DNA of 59,722 nucleotides from Deltaproteobacteria bacterium (GTDB lineage Bacteria; Myxococcota_A; UBA796; UBA2385): NCBI GenBank assembly GCA_016792625.1, contig JAEUKK010000043.1, positions 1 to 59,722 on the forward strand, given 5' to 3'. The notes below the pieces were generated by a model. That model was given only the letters and a program-made list of their open reading frames with translations. It was not told where the DNA came from and did no database searches. Every line of letters starts with the position of its first letter. The first letter of the stretch is position 1. Made by a program: the position numbers and the translations under genes. This document shows positions 27,042 through 35,888 of this stretch, one piece after another.

Positions 27042-28499
27042 TCAGCGAATGAGGTTCCGCTCGATCATCTGGACGATGCTGCGCAGGCCCGAGTCGGTCT
27101 CGAGCTGGCCGTCGACCTTGCCGCAGGCGTGCAGGACGGTGCTGTGGTCCTTGCCGAAGAGGCGGCCGATCTCGGGGGAGCTGAGCTGGGTGTGCCTTCG
27201 GATCAACCACATGGACACGTGGCGCGGCGTCACGAGGCCCTTGACCCGGCTGCTGCCGAGCAGGTCTTTGAGGTCGACCGTGTAGGCCGAGGCGACCGCG
27301 TCGATGATCGTGCGCGCGTCGAGCTCGGGCGGGCCCTCGGGCAACATCCGGGCGAGGTGCTGGCGGGCGAAGTCCAAGCTCGGCGGCCGACCGTGCATGC
27401 GGCAGAGCTGGGCGAGGTTGTTGAGCACGCCCTCAAGCTCGCGGATGCTCCCGCGCACGCGGGTGGCCAGGTACTGGCTGAGGTCCTTGGGCATGCGCAG
27501 GCTGCGCTCGGCGCTCTTGCTCTCGATGATCGCCGCGAGGGTCTCGAGGTCGGGCGGCTGCATGTCGGCCACCATCCCCGACTCGCAGCGTGTGCGCAGC
27601 CGAGGCTCAAAGCCCTTGATCTCACGGGGGAGCACGTCTGCCGTGAACACGATCTGGCGGCCCCGCTCGCGCAGCCACTCAAAAGTGTGGAAAAGCTCCT
27701 CTTGGGTGCGGTCTTTGCCGCTGAGGAACTGCACATCGTCCATCAACAGCAGGTTCGCGTCCTGCCGGTAGCGCGCACGAAACTCGGGCATCTGCTTGTA
27801 GCGCAGCGCGTCGATCATCTCGTTGGTGAACTGCTCGGCGGTCACGTAGATCACGCGGCTGACCGGGTGCCGCCCGACGATGCGGTTGCCCACCGCGTGC
27901 ATCAGGTGGGTCTTGCCAAGCCCGGTGCCCCCGTAGATGAACAGCGGGTTGTACTGGCGCTCACCGGGGTCGTCGGCCACCGCGCTGGCCGCGGCGTGGG
28001 CGAACTGGTTGCAGTCGCCCACGACGAAGTTCTCGAAGGTCTTGTCGCGGGCGAGGCCAAAGTGATCGGCCGGCGTGACCACCCCGATCGCCGGCGCCTT
28101 GGCCGCCTCGAGGGCGGGGAGCACCACCGGGCCCGAGGCGTCGAGATCATCCTCGATCAGCGGCCGGGGAGCGGGCTCTTCGACCGCGGGAGGAGGAGGA
28201 GCCGCGGCGCTCTGCTGGCGACCGAGGGCCTCGGCCGCCCACGCGGGAAGCTGCTCGGCGAGCAGCACCCGCGCCTGGAGGCGCGGATCGCGGGCCCGCA
28301 GCAGGCGATCAATGTCCTCGGCGTAATTGTCGCGCACCCAGTCCCGATAGAGCGCGTTGGGCGCGACCAGGTACAGCTGGTGATCCGCGGGCGAAAAGCG
28401 CTGCAGGACGCTGATCCAGACGTCGTGGTAGGTCGCCCCCACGGCAGCGCGCAGCTCCGGCTGGAGCTCGTCCCATGCCTGCTCTGCGGGCGCGATCAT
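27042..28499 (-). CDS. dnaA: Chromosomal replication initiator protein DnaA
   Basis: A 485-residue AAA+ initiator. Domain I (about 1-85) begins with AWDELQPEL; domain II is a short Ala/Pro linker (about 95-140). Domain III has Walker A GGTGLGKTH (190-198), Walker B LLMDDVQFL (251-259) and the arginine finger region FEPRLRTRCESG. Domain IV ends with the DNA-binding helix-turn-helix RLFGKDHSTVLHACGKV. Length and order are typical. The ATG is preceded by GGGGGAG. DnaA-box clusters lie on both sides, so autoregulation is likely. Confidence 0.97.
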   Translation of the reverse strand: MIAPAEQAWDELQPELRAAVGATYHDVWISVLQRFSPADHQLYLVAPNALYRDWVRDNYAEDIDRLLRARDPRLQARVLLAEQLPAWAAEALGRQQSAAAPPPPAVEEPAPRPLIEDDLDASGPVVLPALEAAKAPAIGVVTPADHFGLARDKTFENFVVGDCNQFAHAAASAVADDPGERQYNPLFIYGGTGLGKTHLMHAVGNRIVGRHPVSRVIYVTAEQFTNEMIDALRYKQMPEFRARYRQDANLLLMDDVQFLSGKDRTQEELFHTFEWLRERGRQIVFTADVLPREIKGFEPRLRTRCESGMVADMQPPDLETLAAIIESKSAERSLRMPKDLSQYLATRVRGSIRELEGVLNNLAQLCRMHGRPPSLDFARQHLARMLPEGPPELDARTIIDAVASAYTVDLKDLLGSSRVKGLVTPRHVSMWLIRRHTQLSSPEIGRLFGKDHSTVLHACGKVDGQLETDSGLRSIVQMIERNLIR

Positions 28500-28528
28500 G
28501 CTCCCCCCTGCCGCTTTTGGCGCGGGCC

Positions 28529-28570
28529 CTGTGGCCTGGACGCTGTGGTCTGGACGCTGTGGTCTGGACG
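28529..28570. repeat. Three tandem 14-base repeats upstream of dnaA
   Basis: Units CTGTGGCCTGGACG, CTGTGGTCTGGACG and CTGTGGTCTGGACG run head to tail within 30 bases of the dnaA start codon. Each includes TGTGG, the first half of a reverse DnaA box, so they might be weak initiator sites or a dnaA leader control element. Confidence 0.7.
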
Positions 28571-28692
28571 CCGTCGTCCGGGCCCCGCCGCGCGCGACCC
28601 CTGACGCTACCAGCTGCGGCGCGGCCCGGGCCAGCCCCGGCGCGCGGAGCGCTGGCGCGGCTACCCCGTCCCGCGCTCAGTTGCCCACCGGG

Positions 28693-28766
28693 TTTTCCAC
28701 AGCCCGATCACCCTGTGGAAAACTCGGCCCCAGGTGTGGATTTCTTCCCCCGATCACTGGGGATAG
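28693..28766. other. oriC: Putative oriC, part 2 (upstream of dnaA): phased DnaA boxes
   Basis: Four nonamers related to the DnaA box occur at 28693 (TTTTCCACA), 28714 (TGTGGAAAA), 28735 (TGTGGATTT) and 28758 (TGGGGATAG). The first is on the plus strand and the rest on the minus. Start-to-start spacing is 21, 21 and 23 bases, close to two helical turns, which would put bound DnaA on one face of the DNA. The block is the most AT-rich part of the dnaA-rpmH gap. Confidence 0.7.
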
Positions 28767-29307
28767 GTCCCGGTCCCCCGGTGGAACAACCTTCAGAACA
28801 GCCTATGTGTCGATGTTCTCGAAGTTGAGCCGCCGTGGAAGTGGCCCTCGTTGAAGATCCCCAGCCTGTGGAGATCCTTGCGGAGATCACGGCGGCTGGC
28901 GGATCGGCGTGAGGCCTTCGGCGACCAGCGCGCCCTGCGCGCTTGCCCCGTCCAGATCGGCGGAATAGGGGCCGGGGTCTGTCGAGGATCGGGGGAGGGA
29001 CGATCACGTCCCCAACCTGCGCACCCTCGGCGCCGGCCGGCTCGCGCTGGCCCCCGCTGGTCCCGCGCCCGATCCACCGTCGGGCTGCGCCGCCCCGGCC
29101 CCCTGCGGCCGAGCACGGCCGGGCTCAGGCGCCGACCGGGTGGGTTCACGCGGCGCCCCGCTCCGCAGGGCGGTCCGCGCGGAAGGCACCGCCACCCCCG
29201 GGCAGCGGCGCGGCAGCCCAGCGCTCCTCTCGATCCCCGCTGTCCTCGATCTCCGCCGTCCTCACTTGACGATTGGCTCCCCCTGAAGATTGGCCTCGGA
29301 GGCCCTC
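28767..29307. other. Non-coding gap between oriC part 2 and rpmH
   Basis: No gene is supported here. Overlapping frames on both strands lack ribosome sites and recognisable content. A TTGACG at 29266-29271 might be a -35 element for the rpmH operon, but no matching -10 at standard distance is visible. The part at 28800-28900 is less GC-rich than the rest. Confidence 0.5.
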
Positions 29308-29463
29308 ATGAAGCGCACCTACCAGCCCAGCAACATCAAGCGGAAGCGCACCCACGGCTTCCGCGCCCGTATGAGCACCCCGGGTGGCCGCAAGGTCATC
29401 GCCAACCGCCGGGCCAAGGGCCGCAAGCGGCTGGCCACGACCGTCCGCACCAAGGCCACCTGA
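29308..29463 (+). CDS. rpmH: 50S ribosomal protein L34
   Basis: A 51-residue, very basic ribosomal protein. It starts [20 protein letters not shown] and continues with [20 protein letters not shown], the universal L34 pattern. It is a little longer than the usual 44-46 residues because of a C-terminal [10 protein letters not shown] tail. GGAGG precedes the ATG. It heads the plus-strand operon rpmH-rnpA-yidD-yidC-khpB-mnmE. Confidence 0.97.
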   Translation: MKRTYQPSNIKRKRTHGFRARMSTPGGRKVIANRRAKGRKRLATTVRTKAT

Positions 29464-29485
29464 GCCCCTGGGGGAGGAGGCGCTG

Positions 29486-29980
29486 GTGGCTGAGCCCGAG
29501 GCGACCGCACCGCAGTCTCTGCCCCCCCGGGTGGGCCGCGCCGAGCCCCCGTCGGGCGCGGCGAACCGTCCGGGCGCCCCTGTGGCCGCCCCCCGGTTCG
29601 CGCCGCGCCCTCTTCCGCGTTTTGGGCATGGCCGCACGCTGCGCCTGCGCCGCTCGGAAGGCTTCCGCCGCGTGCAGGGCAAAGGGCGGCGCCTGCGCGC
29701 TGGTCACCTGCTCGCGCTGTGGCTGCCCGGCTTCGGCGAGACCAGCCGGGTCGGGCTCACGGTCAGCAAGAAGGTGGGCAACTCCGTCGTCCGCAACCGG
29801 GTCAAGCGCTGGCTGCGCGAGGGCGTGCGCCACGAGCGGCACCGCCTGCCTGGGCGCGTCGACGTGGTGCTGATCGCCCACCCCGAGTCCGCCACCGCGG
29901 GCCTGCGCGCGCTCACCGCCGACGTCATCGCCATCTTCGACGCCGCTGCCCAGCAGTCCGGCGGGCGGAGGCGCCGGTGA
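29486..29980 (+). CDS. rnpA: Ribonuclease P protein component
   Basis: A 164-residue protein subunit of RNase P, which removes 5' leaders from tRNA precursors. The core starts near residue 50 with [20 protein letters not shown], and contains the RNR box in [15 protein letters not shown]. The first about 48 residues are a Pro/Ala-rich extension not found in most RnpA proteins (usual length about 120). The GTG start is supported by GGAGG six bases upstream; a start nearer the core would need a non-standard site. The stop overlaps yidD (GTGA). Confidence 0.9.
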   Translation: MAEPEATAPQSLPPRVGRAEPPSGAANRPGAPVAAPRFAPRPLPRFGHGRTLRLRRSEGFRRVQGKGRRLRAGHLLALWLPGFGETSRVGLTVSKKVGNSVVRNRVKRWLREGVRHERHRLPGRVDVVLIAHPESATAGLRALTADVIAIFDAAAQQSGGRRRR

Positions 29981-30300
29981 AGTGGTCCGACCCGCTGATC
30001 TGGCTCATCCGGGGCTACCAGCGCATGATCTCGCGCTACACCCCGCCCGTCTGCCGCTTCACCCCGTCCTGCAGCCACTACGCGCTCGGCGCGCTCCAAC
30101 AGCACGGCCCGCTCCGCGGCTCCGCGCTGGCCGCTTGGCGCATCCTCCGCTGCAACCCGCTGTTCCCCGGCGGTCACGACCCAGTCCCCGCGCGCGCCTG
30201 CGCTTGCCCCCCGGGGTCGCCCGCGCACGAGGGGGCCGCCCACGCTGGGCTGCCCCCGGCGGGCGCCGGTCGCGCTGGAGAGGTTCCCCTTGAGCACTGA
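29977..30300 (+). CDS. yidD: Membrane protein insertion efficiency factor YidD
   Basis: A 107-residue protein with the full YidD signature: [10 protein letters not shown], then [19 protein letters not shown] and [18 protein letters not shown]. YidD is a small membrane-associated helper of YidC insertion. It starts with a GTG that overlaps the rnpA stop by four bases and ends 11 bases inside yidC, indicating tight translational coupling. The last about 30 residues are Pro/Ala/Gly-rich and not conserved. Confidence 0.93.
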   Translation: MKWSDPLIWLIRGYQRMISRYTPPVCRFTPSCSHYALGALQQHGPLRGSALAAWRILRCNPLFPGGHDPVPARACACPPGSPAHEGAAHAGLPPAGAGRAGEVPLEH

Positions 30301-31996
30301 AGAGATCCGCCGGCTGACGCTGGCCGCGGCCCTGATCATGGGCCTGATGGTCATCTGGCAGCTCCTGTTCCCCCCGCCGGTCGAGCCAGAGGCCGCGCTG
30401 AGCACCGGCCCTGCGCCGAGCGCCGAAGGCGCGGCCCTCCCCGCTGCGCCGGGCGCCGCCCCCGCGGCCCCGACCCCGGTCGCCCCGCAGATCGCCCCGC
30501 ACGCCCTCCCCCTGCCTGTGCAGAAGGTCGTGTCTGAGGTCGCTTCGGCGAATGGCGCCCTGCGCGGGCTCGCGCTCGACACCCACCGCGAGCCGGTGGT
30601 GCCCCAGCCGATCTGGACCTGGGCCTGGGGCAAGGTCACTGGCGCCATCCCCGGCGGCTGGGAGCCCTGGTCGGGCGGCGAGGACGCCCACCACGTGCTC
30701 GGCGCCGCTGGCCTGCTCGGCATCGCCGGCGGCGGGCCCACCCTCACCGACGGCGGGGCGGCCACCCCCGACGGCCTGAGCGCCTACGAGGTGCGCGACG
30801 AGGGCGGCGTGATCGTCGCCCGCGGCGTCGAGAGCGGCGGCCTGCGGGTCGAGAAGCGCTTCAGCCCCGGGGCGAGCCCCCATGTGGGCGAGCTGGTGGT
30901 CAAGTTCGAGAACACCGGCAGCGCGCCCATCCCCAGCCTGTGGGTCGGCGTGGCCGATCAGCCCAGCGGCTCCGCGCCGGGCATGTTCAACCAGGCCAAC
31001 AACATCGTCCACCCCGCTGCTTACGTCGATGGCAGCCTCGAATCGACGCTCTCGGCCGAAGACCTGGGCGGCGCCGAGCTCGAGAGCTTCGACGGTACGG
31101 TCAGCTGGGTCGGCATGGGCGACCGCTACTTCCTCGCCGCGCTGATGCCCGACGAGCTGGCCGCCCGCCGGGTCGTCTTCGACGCGCTGCCCAGCGGCCG
31201 CTGGGGCGCGTTTTACGTCGATGACCAGGCGCTCGACCCGGGCGCGAGCCGCGAGCTGCGCTTCCGCTTCTTCGTCGGCCCCAAAGACCTGAGCCTGCTC
31301 GGCGCCCAGGCCGCCGATCTCGACGAGGCCGTCGAGTACGGCATCTTCGGCCTGTTCGCCATCGGCCTGCTCTGGGTGCTCAAGATCTTCCACATGGGCG
31401 TGGGCAACTGGGGCGTGTCCATCGTGCTGCTCACTCTTCTCGTCAAGCTGGTCTTCTACCGGCTCAACGAGAAGGCCTATGAGAGCAGCGAGAAGATGAA
31501 GCTGGTCCAGCCCGAGCTGGCCGCGATCAAAGAGCTCTACCCCGACGATCAGGCGCGCCAGAGCCAAGAGACGATGAAGCTCTGGTCGAAGTATGGCGTG
31601 AGCCCGCTGGGCGGCTGCTTGCCGATGCTCATCCAGATGCCGATCTTCTTCGCGCTCTACAACGTGATGTACTACAGCGTGGAGCTCTACGGCACCGACT
31701 TCCTGCACCTGCGCGATCTGACCGCCGCCGACCCCACCGGGGTGATCCCCACCATCTACGCCATCCTGCTCATCGTGCAGCAGCAGATGACGCCGATGGC
31801 CAACCTCGACCCGGCCCAGCAGAAGATGATGAAGGCCATGCCCTTCATCTTCGCGTTCATGATGTTCTCGTTCCCTTCGGGCCTCGTGCTCTACTGGTGT
31901 GTCAACATCTTCCTCACCATCGCGCAGCAGTGGATCATCCGCAAGAAGCTGCAGCGCAAGCCCCCCACCCTCGCGGTGGTCTCGCCGCCCGCCTAG
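30290..31996 (+). CDS. yidC: Membrane protein insertase YidC
   Basis: A 568-residue Gram-negative-type YidC. There is one N-terminal transmembrane segment (about 9-28), a Pro/Ala-rich linker, a large periplasmic beta-sandwich domain (about 80-345) and the conserved five-helix insertase core (about 350-560) with [36 protein letters not shown] and the terminal helix [12 protein letters not shown]. It inserts and folds inner-membrane proteins alone or with SecYEG. The TTG start overlaps yidD and has GGAGAGG upstream. Confidence 0.96.
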   Translation: MSTEEIRRLTLAAALIMGLMVIWQLLFPPPVEPEAALSTGPAPSAEGAALPAAPGAAPAAPTPVAPQIAPHALPLPVQKVVSEVASANGALRGLALDTHREPVVPQPIWTWAWGKVTGAIPGGWEPWSGGEDAHHVLGAAGLLGIAGGGPTLTDGGAATPDGLSAYEVRDEGGVIVARGVESGGLRVEKRFSPGASPHVGELVVKFENTGSAPIPSLWVGVADQPSGSAPGMFNQANNIVHPAAYVDGSLESTLSAEDLGGAELESFDGTVSWVGMGDRYFLAALMPDELAARRVVFDALPSGRWGAFYVDDQALDPGASRELRFRFFVGPKDLSLLGAQAADLDEAVEYGIFGLFAIGLLWVLKIFHMGVGNWGVSIVLLTLLVKLVFYRLNEKAYESSEKMKLVQPELAAIKELYPDDQARQSQETMKLWSKYGVSPLGGCLPMLIQMPIFFALYNVMYYSVELYGTDFLHLRDLTAADPTGVIPTIYAILLIVQQQMTPMANLDPAQQKMMKAMPFIFAFMMFSFPSGLVLYWCVNIFLTIAQQWIIRKKLQRKPPTLAVVSPPA

Positions 31997-32017
31997 GCGG
32001 CCTCTCCCGGAGCACCC

Positions 32018-33094
32018 ATGAGTGAAGCCGCAAACACGGTGACGGCCGAGGGCCGCACCGTCCGCGCCGCTGTCGAGCTGGCCGCCGCCGAGCTGGGCGT
32101 CGACTTCTCCCGCGTCGCCCACAAGCTCGACGCGAGCCACTTCCGCGGCCCCGATGGCCGCCCCCGCGCTGTTGACACGGTGAAGGTCATCGCTTGGGTC
32201 CGCGAGGGTGAGCCCGAGCCCGCCCCGCGCCCCGCGCCCCGCGAAGATCGCCGTGACGACCGGCGCGACGACCGCCGCGAGCGCGACGAGCGCCCGGCCC
32301 GCGATGACCGCCGCGAGCGCGATGAGCGCCCGGCCCGCGACGAGCACCGCGAGCGCCCCCGCCGCGACCGCGACGAGCGTGAGCCCCGCCGCGACCGCGA
32401 CGAGCGCGAGCCCCGCCGCGAGCGCCGCCCCGAGGCCCCCGCCGCCCTGACCGAGGGCCCCGCCTCGGCGGCGGCCAAGGCCTGGGTCGAGACCCTGCTC
32501 CAAGGCATGGACGTCGAGGGCAGCGTGCGCGCGGGTGTGCACGAGGGCAGCGACCTGGTCGAGGTCTTCATCGACAGCCCCAGCGCCCGCCACCTCGTGG
32601 GCCGCCGCGGCATCACCCTGCACGCCATCCGCCACCTGCTCGAGGCGGCGATGAGCGCAGAGCACAGCAGCTGGCGCTTCGACATCTCGGTCGACGGCGG
32701 TGATCGCGGCCCCCGCGAGGAGCGCTTCGACGAGCGCCCCCGGCGCGATGATCGTGGCGACCGCGGCGACCGTGGGGATCGCCCCCGGCGTGATGATCGC
32801 GGCGACCGCGGGGATCGTCCGCGGCGCGACGACCGCGGCGGCGACCGGCGCGATGACCGCCGCGCGTCCGACCGCGACATCGACAAGCTGCGCGGCCTCG
32901 CCCGCCGCTTGGCCGAAGAGGCCCGCGACACCGGCAAGCCCGTGCGCTTCCGCAAAGAGATGAACAGCTACGAGCGCCGCATGGTGCACATGGAGCTGCA
33001 GGACTTCCCCGGCGTGCGCACCGAGAGCGAGGGCGACGGTCAGATGAAGACCATCGTGATCTTGCCCGCCGGCGCGCCCCCCGCCGAGGAGTAG
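32018..33094 (+). CDS. khpB: RNA-binding protein KhpB/Jag with two Arg/Asp-rich insertions
   Basis: A 358-residue protein with a Jag N-terminal domain (about 1-62), a KH domain (about 150-225, with the modified loop VGRRGITLHAIRHLL) and an R3H domain (about 290-345, with RFRKEMNSYERRMVHMEL). Two long mixed-charge disordered tracts interrupt it: about 67-140 (repeated RDERPARD and RDEREPRR units) and about 226-282 (RRDDRGDRGDRGD units). The second one, between KH and R3H, is unusual. KhpB binds many transcripts in other bacteria. The disordered repeats could drive condensation or multivalent RNA binding. Confidence 0.9.
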   Translation: MSEAANTVTAEGRTVRAAVELAAAELGVDFSRVAHKLDASHFRGPDGRPRAVDTVKVIAWVREGEPEPAPRPAPREDRRDDRRDDRRERDERPARDDRRERDERPARDEHRERPRRDRDEREPRRDRDEREPRRERRPEAPAALTEGPASAAAKAWVETLLQGMDVEGSVRAGVHEGSDLVEVFIDSPSARHLVGRRGITLHAIRHLLEAAMSAEHSSWRFDISVDGGDRGPREERFDERPRRDDRGDRGDRGDRPRRDDRGDRGDRPRRDDRGGDRRDDRRASDRDIDKLRGLARRLAEEARDTGKPVRFRKEMNSYERRMVHMELQDFPGVRTESEGDGQMKTIVILPAGAPPAEE

Positions 33095-33107
33095 GCTCCG
33101 CCCCGGG

Positions 33108-34451
33108 ATGGCTGAAGATGACGCGCTGATGGTCGCCCTCGCCACCCCGCCCGGGCGCGCCGCCACCAGCCTGCTCCGCCTCAGCGGGGCGGGCTGCTTG
33201 GCCTTGGGGCAGGCGCTGGCGCCGGTCGGCCCGGCCTGGCGCCCCCGCCGCGCCGCGCTGCGCCGGCTGCTCGACGCCGAAGGTGGCCTGCTCGACGCCG
33301 CCTTGGTCACCTGGATGCCCGGGCCGGGCACCGCCACCGGCGAGGACTGCCTCGAGCTCAGCCTGCACGGCAACCCGCTGCTGGTCGAGCAGGTGCTCGA
33401 CCGCTGCGTGCGCTTGGGCGCCCGACCGGCCCGCCCCGGCGAGTTCTCGCGCCGCGCCGTGCTCGCCGGCCGCCTCGATCTGATCGGCGCCGAGGCCCTC
33501 GACGGGCTGATCTGGGCCCGCTCGCCGCTCGGGCTGCAGGCCGCCCGGGCCGGCCTCGGCGGCGCGGCGCAGGCCCAGCTCGCCGCCCTGCGCGAGCGCC
33601 TGCTCGACCTGTGCGCCGAGCTCGAGGCCCGCCTCGACCAGCTCGACCAAGAGCTCGGCTACGTCGATGACGCCGTGGTGATCGACGGTCTGCGCGCCGC
33701 GGCCGCCGAGGCCCTGGCCTGGGCCGAGACCTGGCGGGCGGGGCGCCGCCGCCTGCACGGGGCCCGGGTGCTCCTGCAGGGCCCGGTCAACGCTGGAAAG
33801 TCCAGCCTGTTCAACGCCTTGCTGGGGGAAGACCGCGCCATCGTCAGCCCGCGGCCGGGCACCACCCGCGACGTGGTCGAGCGCAGCGCCCTGATCGACG
33901 GCCTCGAGCTGACCCTCTACGACAGCGCGGGCCTGCGCGAAGGCCCGGTCGAGGACCCGATCGAGGCCGAGGGCATCGCCCGCGGGCTGCGCCTGAACGA
34001 CGAGGTGGACCTCATCTTGGAGGTCGAGGCCCCCGGCGCCGCCACCCCTGCCGCCGCCCCGTCCTTCGGAGAGGCCGAGGGCGGCCCCCTGCGCTGGCGG
34101 GTGCGCACCCACTGCCCCGCGCCCCTTCACAATGCCCCCGGGGTGCACTTCTTCGTCGACAGCCCCACGGGCGCGGGGGTCGCGGCCCTGCGCGCGGCCT
34201 TGGTCTCGACGCTCAGCGCGGCGGGGGCGGCGGGCGGCGCGCTGGTGCTCAGCCAGCGCCAGCACGCGCTGTTGATGGGCGTGGCCGCCGATCTGGGCGA
34301 GGCGGCCGACGCGCTCAGCGGCTGGCTCGGGCCGGCGGTGGCCGCCGAGGCCTGCACCGCCGCCCTGGCCCGCTTGGCCGAGCTGCGCGGAGATGACGTG
34401 CGGGAGGACGTACTCGACCGCCTCTTCGCCCGCTTCTGCGTGGGCAAGTGA
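33108..34451 (+). CDS. mnmE: tRNA modification GTPase MnmE with no recognisable G4 motif
   Basis: A 447-residue protein with the MnmE layout: N-terminal folate-binding domain (about 1-115), helical domain, inserted GTPase domain and the C-terminal FCVGK that carries the catalytic cysteine. GTPase motifs G1 GPVNAGKS (225-232), G2 TRDVVE (253-258) and G3 DSAG (272-275) are present. The G4 motif NKxD, which recognises guanine, is absent: the region after DLILEVEAPG is Ala/Pro-rich with no such sequence. MnmE with MnmG modifies the wobble uridine of some tRNAs. The gene is 13 bases after khpB. mnmG does not follow. Confidence 0.92.
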   Translation: MAEDDALMVALATPPGRAATSLLRLSGAGCLALGQALAPVGPAWRPRRAALRRLLDAEGGLLDAALVTWMPGPGTATGEDCLELSLHGNPLLVEQVLDRCVRLGARPARPGEFSRRAVLAGRLDLIGAEALDGLIWARSPLGLQAARAGLGGAAQAQLAALRERLLDLCAELEARLDQLDQELGYVDDAVVIDGLRAAAAEALAWAETWRAGRRRLHGARVLLQGPVNAGKSSLFNALLGEDRAIVSPRPGTTRDVVERSALIDGLELTLYDSAGLREGPVEDPIEAEGIARGLRLNDEVDLILEVEAPGAATPAAAPSFGEAEGGPLRWRVRTHCPAPLHNAPGVHFFVDSPTGAGVAALRAALVSTLSAAGAAGGALVLSQRQHALLMGVAADLGEAADALSGWLGPAVAAEACTAALARLAELRGDDVREDVLDRLFARFCVGK

Positions 34452-34530
34452 GCACGCGCCGCCGCCCACGCCGGGGATAGGGCAGGCCCCCGGGGGCGCC
34501 CCTGCGCGCCCCGCCCACCCGGAGGCCGCG

Positions 34531-35475
34531 ATGAAGACCCTGTTCGTGATGGACCCGCTGGACCGCATCAACGTCGCGGGCGACTCGACCTATATGCTCA
34601 TGCTCGAGGCGCGGCGCCGCGGCTGGCCGGTCTGGATGTGCACGCCCGACGCTCTTTTCGTGCAGGGCGCCGAGACCTGGGGCCGGCTGACCCCGGTCGA
34701 GGTGCAGCGCGGGCCGGTGCCTTTTGTGCCCGGCCCGGCCGAAGAGCTGCCGCTGTCGGGCTTCGACGTGGTGTGGATGCGGAAAGATCCGCCTTTTGAC
34801 ATGGCGTACATCTTCAGCACCTACCTGCTCAGCCAGCTGCCGCCGCGGGTGCTCGTGCTCAACCGGCCCGACAGCATCCGCTCGAACAACGAGAAGTTGT
34901 TCACCCTGCGCTTCCCCCAGCTGATCACGCCGACCCTGATCAGCCGCGAGGTCAAGCGGATCAAGCAGTTCGCCGCCGACGCCCCCGAGCGGGTGGTGCT
35001 CAAGCCCTGGGATGGCAACGGCGGCCGCGGCGTCTTGGTGACCCGCCACGGCGACCCGAACCTGGGCTCGATGATCGAGCTGCTCACCGGCGAAGAGCGC
35101 CACTTCATCATCGCCCAGCACTACATCCCCGAGATCACCAAGGGCGACAAGCGCATCATTCTGGTCGACGGCGAGCCCCGCGGCTGGATGCTGCGGGTGC
35201 CCAACCCGAGCGACAACCGCGGGAACATGCACGCCGGCGCCACGGTCGAGGCCTGCCCGCTCAGCGCCCGTGACCAAGAGGTCTGCGCCAGCATCGGGCC
35301 GGTGCTGCGTGAGCTCGGGCTGCTCTTCGTGGGCATCGACATGATCGGCGACTTCCTCACCGAGATCAACGTGACCAGCCCGACGGGCATCCAGGAGATC
35401 AATCGGTTGATGGGTACTCAACTTGAAGTTGAGGTCACCGACGCGGTCTTGGCGCGGGTGCAGGCCTTGGGTTGA
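34531..35475 (+). CDS. gshB: Glutathione synthase
   Basis: A 314-residue ATP-grasp ligase that adds glycine to gamma-glutamylcysteine. Family motifs are clear: MDPLDRINVAGDSTYMLM at the N-terminus, VWMRKDPPFDMAYIFSTYLL, LKPWDGNGGRGV, GDKRIILVDGEP, NMHAGATVE, and the metal site GLLFVGIDMIGDFLTEINVTSPTG. The ATG at 34531 follows GGAGG. It is 79 bases after mnmE and ends in a GC hairpin. A GST-like gene at 6.7 kb and this gene suggest the organism uses glutathione. Confidence 0.95.
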   Translation: MKTLFVMDPLDRINVAGDSTYMLMLEARRRGWPVWMCTPDALFVQGAETWGRLTPVEVQRGPVPFVPGPAEELPLSGFDVVWMRKDPPFDMAYIFSTYLLSQLPPRVLVLNRPDSIRSNNEKLFTLRFPQLITPTLISREVKRIKQFAADAPERVVLKPWDGNGGRGVLVTRHGDPNLGSMIELLTGEERHFIIAQHYIPEITKGDKRIILVDGEPRGWMLRVPNPSDNRGNMHAGATVEACPLSARDQEVCASIGPVLRELGLLFVGIDMIGDFLTEINVTSPTGIQEINRLMGTQLEVEVTDAVLARVQALG

Positions 35476-35479
35476 GGGC

Positions 35480-35499
35480 GGGGGGCCAGCCCCCCGCAA
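35480..35499 (+). terminator. GC hairpin after gshB (element C)
   Basis: GCGGGGGG and CCCCCCGC form an 8-base stem with a four-base loop, starting five bases after the gshB stop codon, followed by AACGCCCC instead of a U-tract. The same hairpin plus AACGCCCC pattern follows the carbonic anhydrase gene. Confidence 0.5.
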
Positions 35500-35509
35500 C
35501 GCCCCCCGT

Positions 35510-35710
35510 GCCGGGGGCCGCCGGCCCCCGGGCCCCTTGGGCCGTTGGCCTTGGTTTTCCGGTCCGGGGTTTTTGCCACGGTGGATGCCGGGGGCAGCCG
35601 GCCCCGGTGCTCTGGGTCATTTTGGGCCGTTGGCCTTGGTTTTCCGGCCCGGGGTTTTTGCCACGGTCGATGCCGGGGGCCGCCGGCCCCCGGGCCCCCG
35701 GCCCAGGGGC
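35510..35710. repeat. Tandem 85-base duplication carrying palindromic element B
   Basis: A unit starting GGGCCGTTGGCCTTGGTTTT recurs after 85 bases (35540 and 35625). Three palindromic cores (GCCGGGGGCCGCCGGCCCCC or a variant) lie at about 35510, 35585 and 35669, each of the last two preceded by GAT. This is the inverse orientation of the copies at the left end of the window. No gene is seen between 35476 and 35888. Confidence 0.8.
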
Positions 35711-35735
35711 CCGCGGGGGCCCGGAGGATCCCCCG

Positions 35736-35877
35736 CCAAGGGGGGCCGGCGGGCAGGCTACGCGCGGCGCATGGCAGCGCCGCGCGCCAGCCCGCAACGC
35801 CCCCCTTTGGAAACCCCCAGAATCGGCGCGTTTTGGGGCCGTGGTGGGCGATGATGGGGTCGCCGCGAAGGCCTCGG
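35736..35877 (-). repeat. Dispersed repeat element A, copy 1
   Basis: About 142 bases that match, in reverse complement, the elements at 53043-53212 and 59437-59580. One end is an approximately 70-base nested hairpin with outer arms like CCAAAGGGGGGCC and GGCCCCCCTTTGG and an inner stem CGCGGCG/CGCCGCG. The other end is a unique arm ending CCGAGGCCTTCGCGGCGA (read on the minus strand). It lies in the gap between gshB and the DUF167 gene. Confidence 0.85.
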
Positions 35878-35888
35878 CTTTGGTGGGC

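Noticed and set aside
26696..28766. parS centromere sites near the origin
   Set aside because: No sequence close to the TGTTTCACGTGAAACA palindrome was seen in the origin region.
28851..29280. Plus-strand coding frames between dnaA and rpmH
   Set aside because: No ribosome site, no recognisable domain and overlapping frames on both strands; treated as non-coding.
30059..33373. 1104-codon minus-strand frame over yidC and khpB
   Set aside because: Antisense to well supported genes; high-GC artefact.
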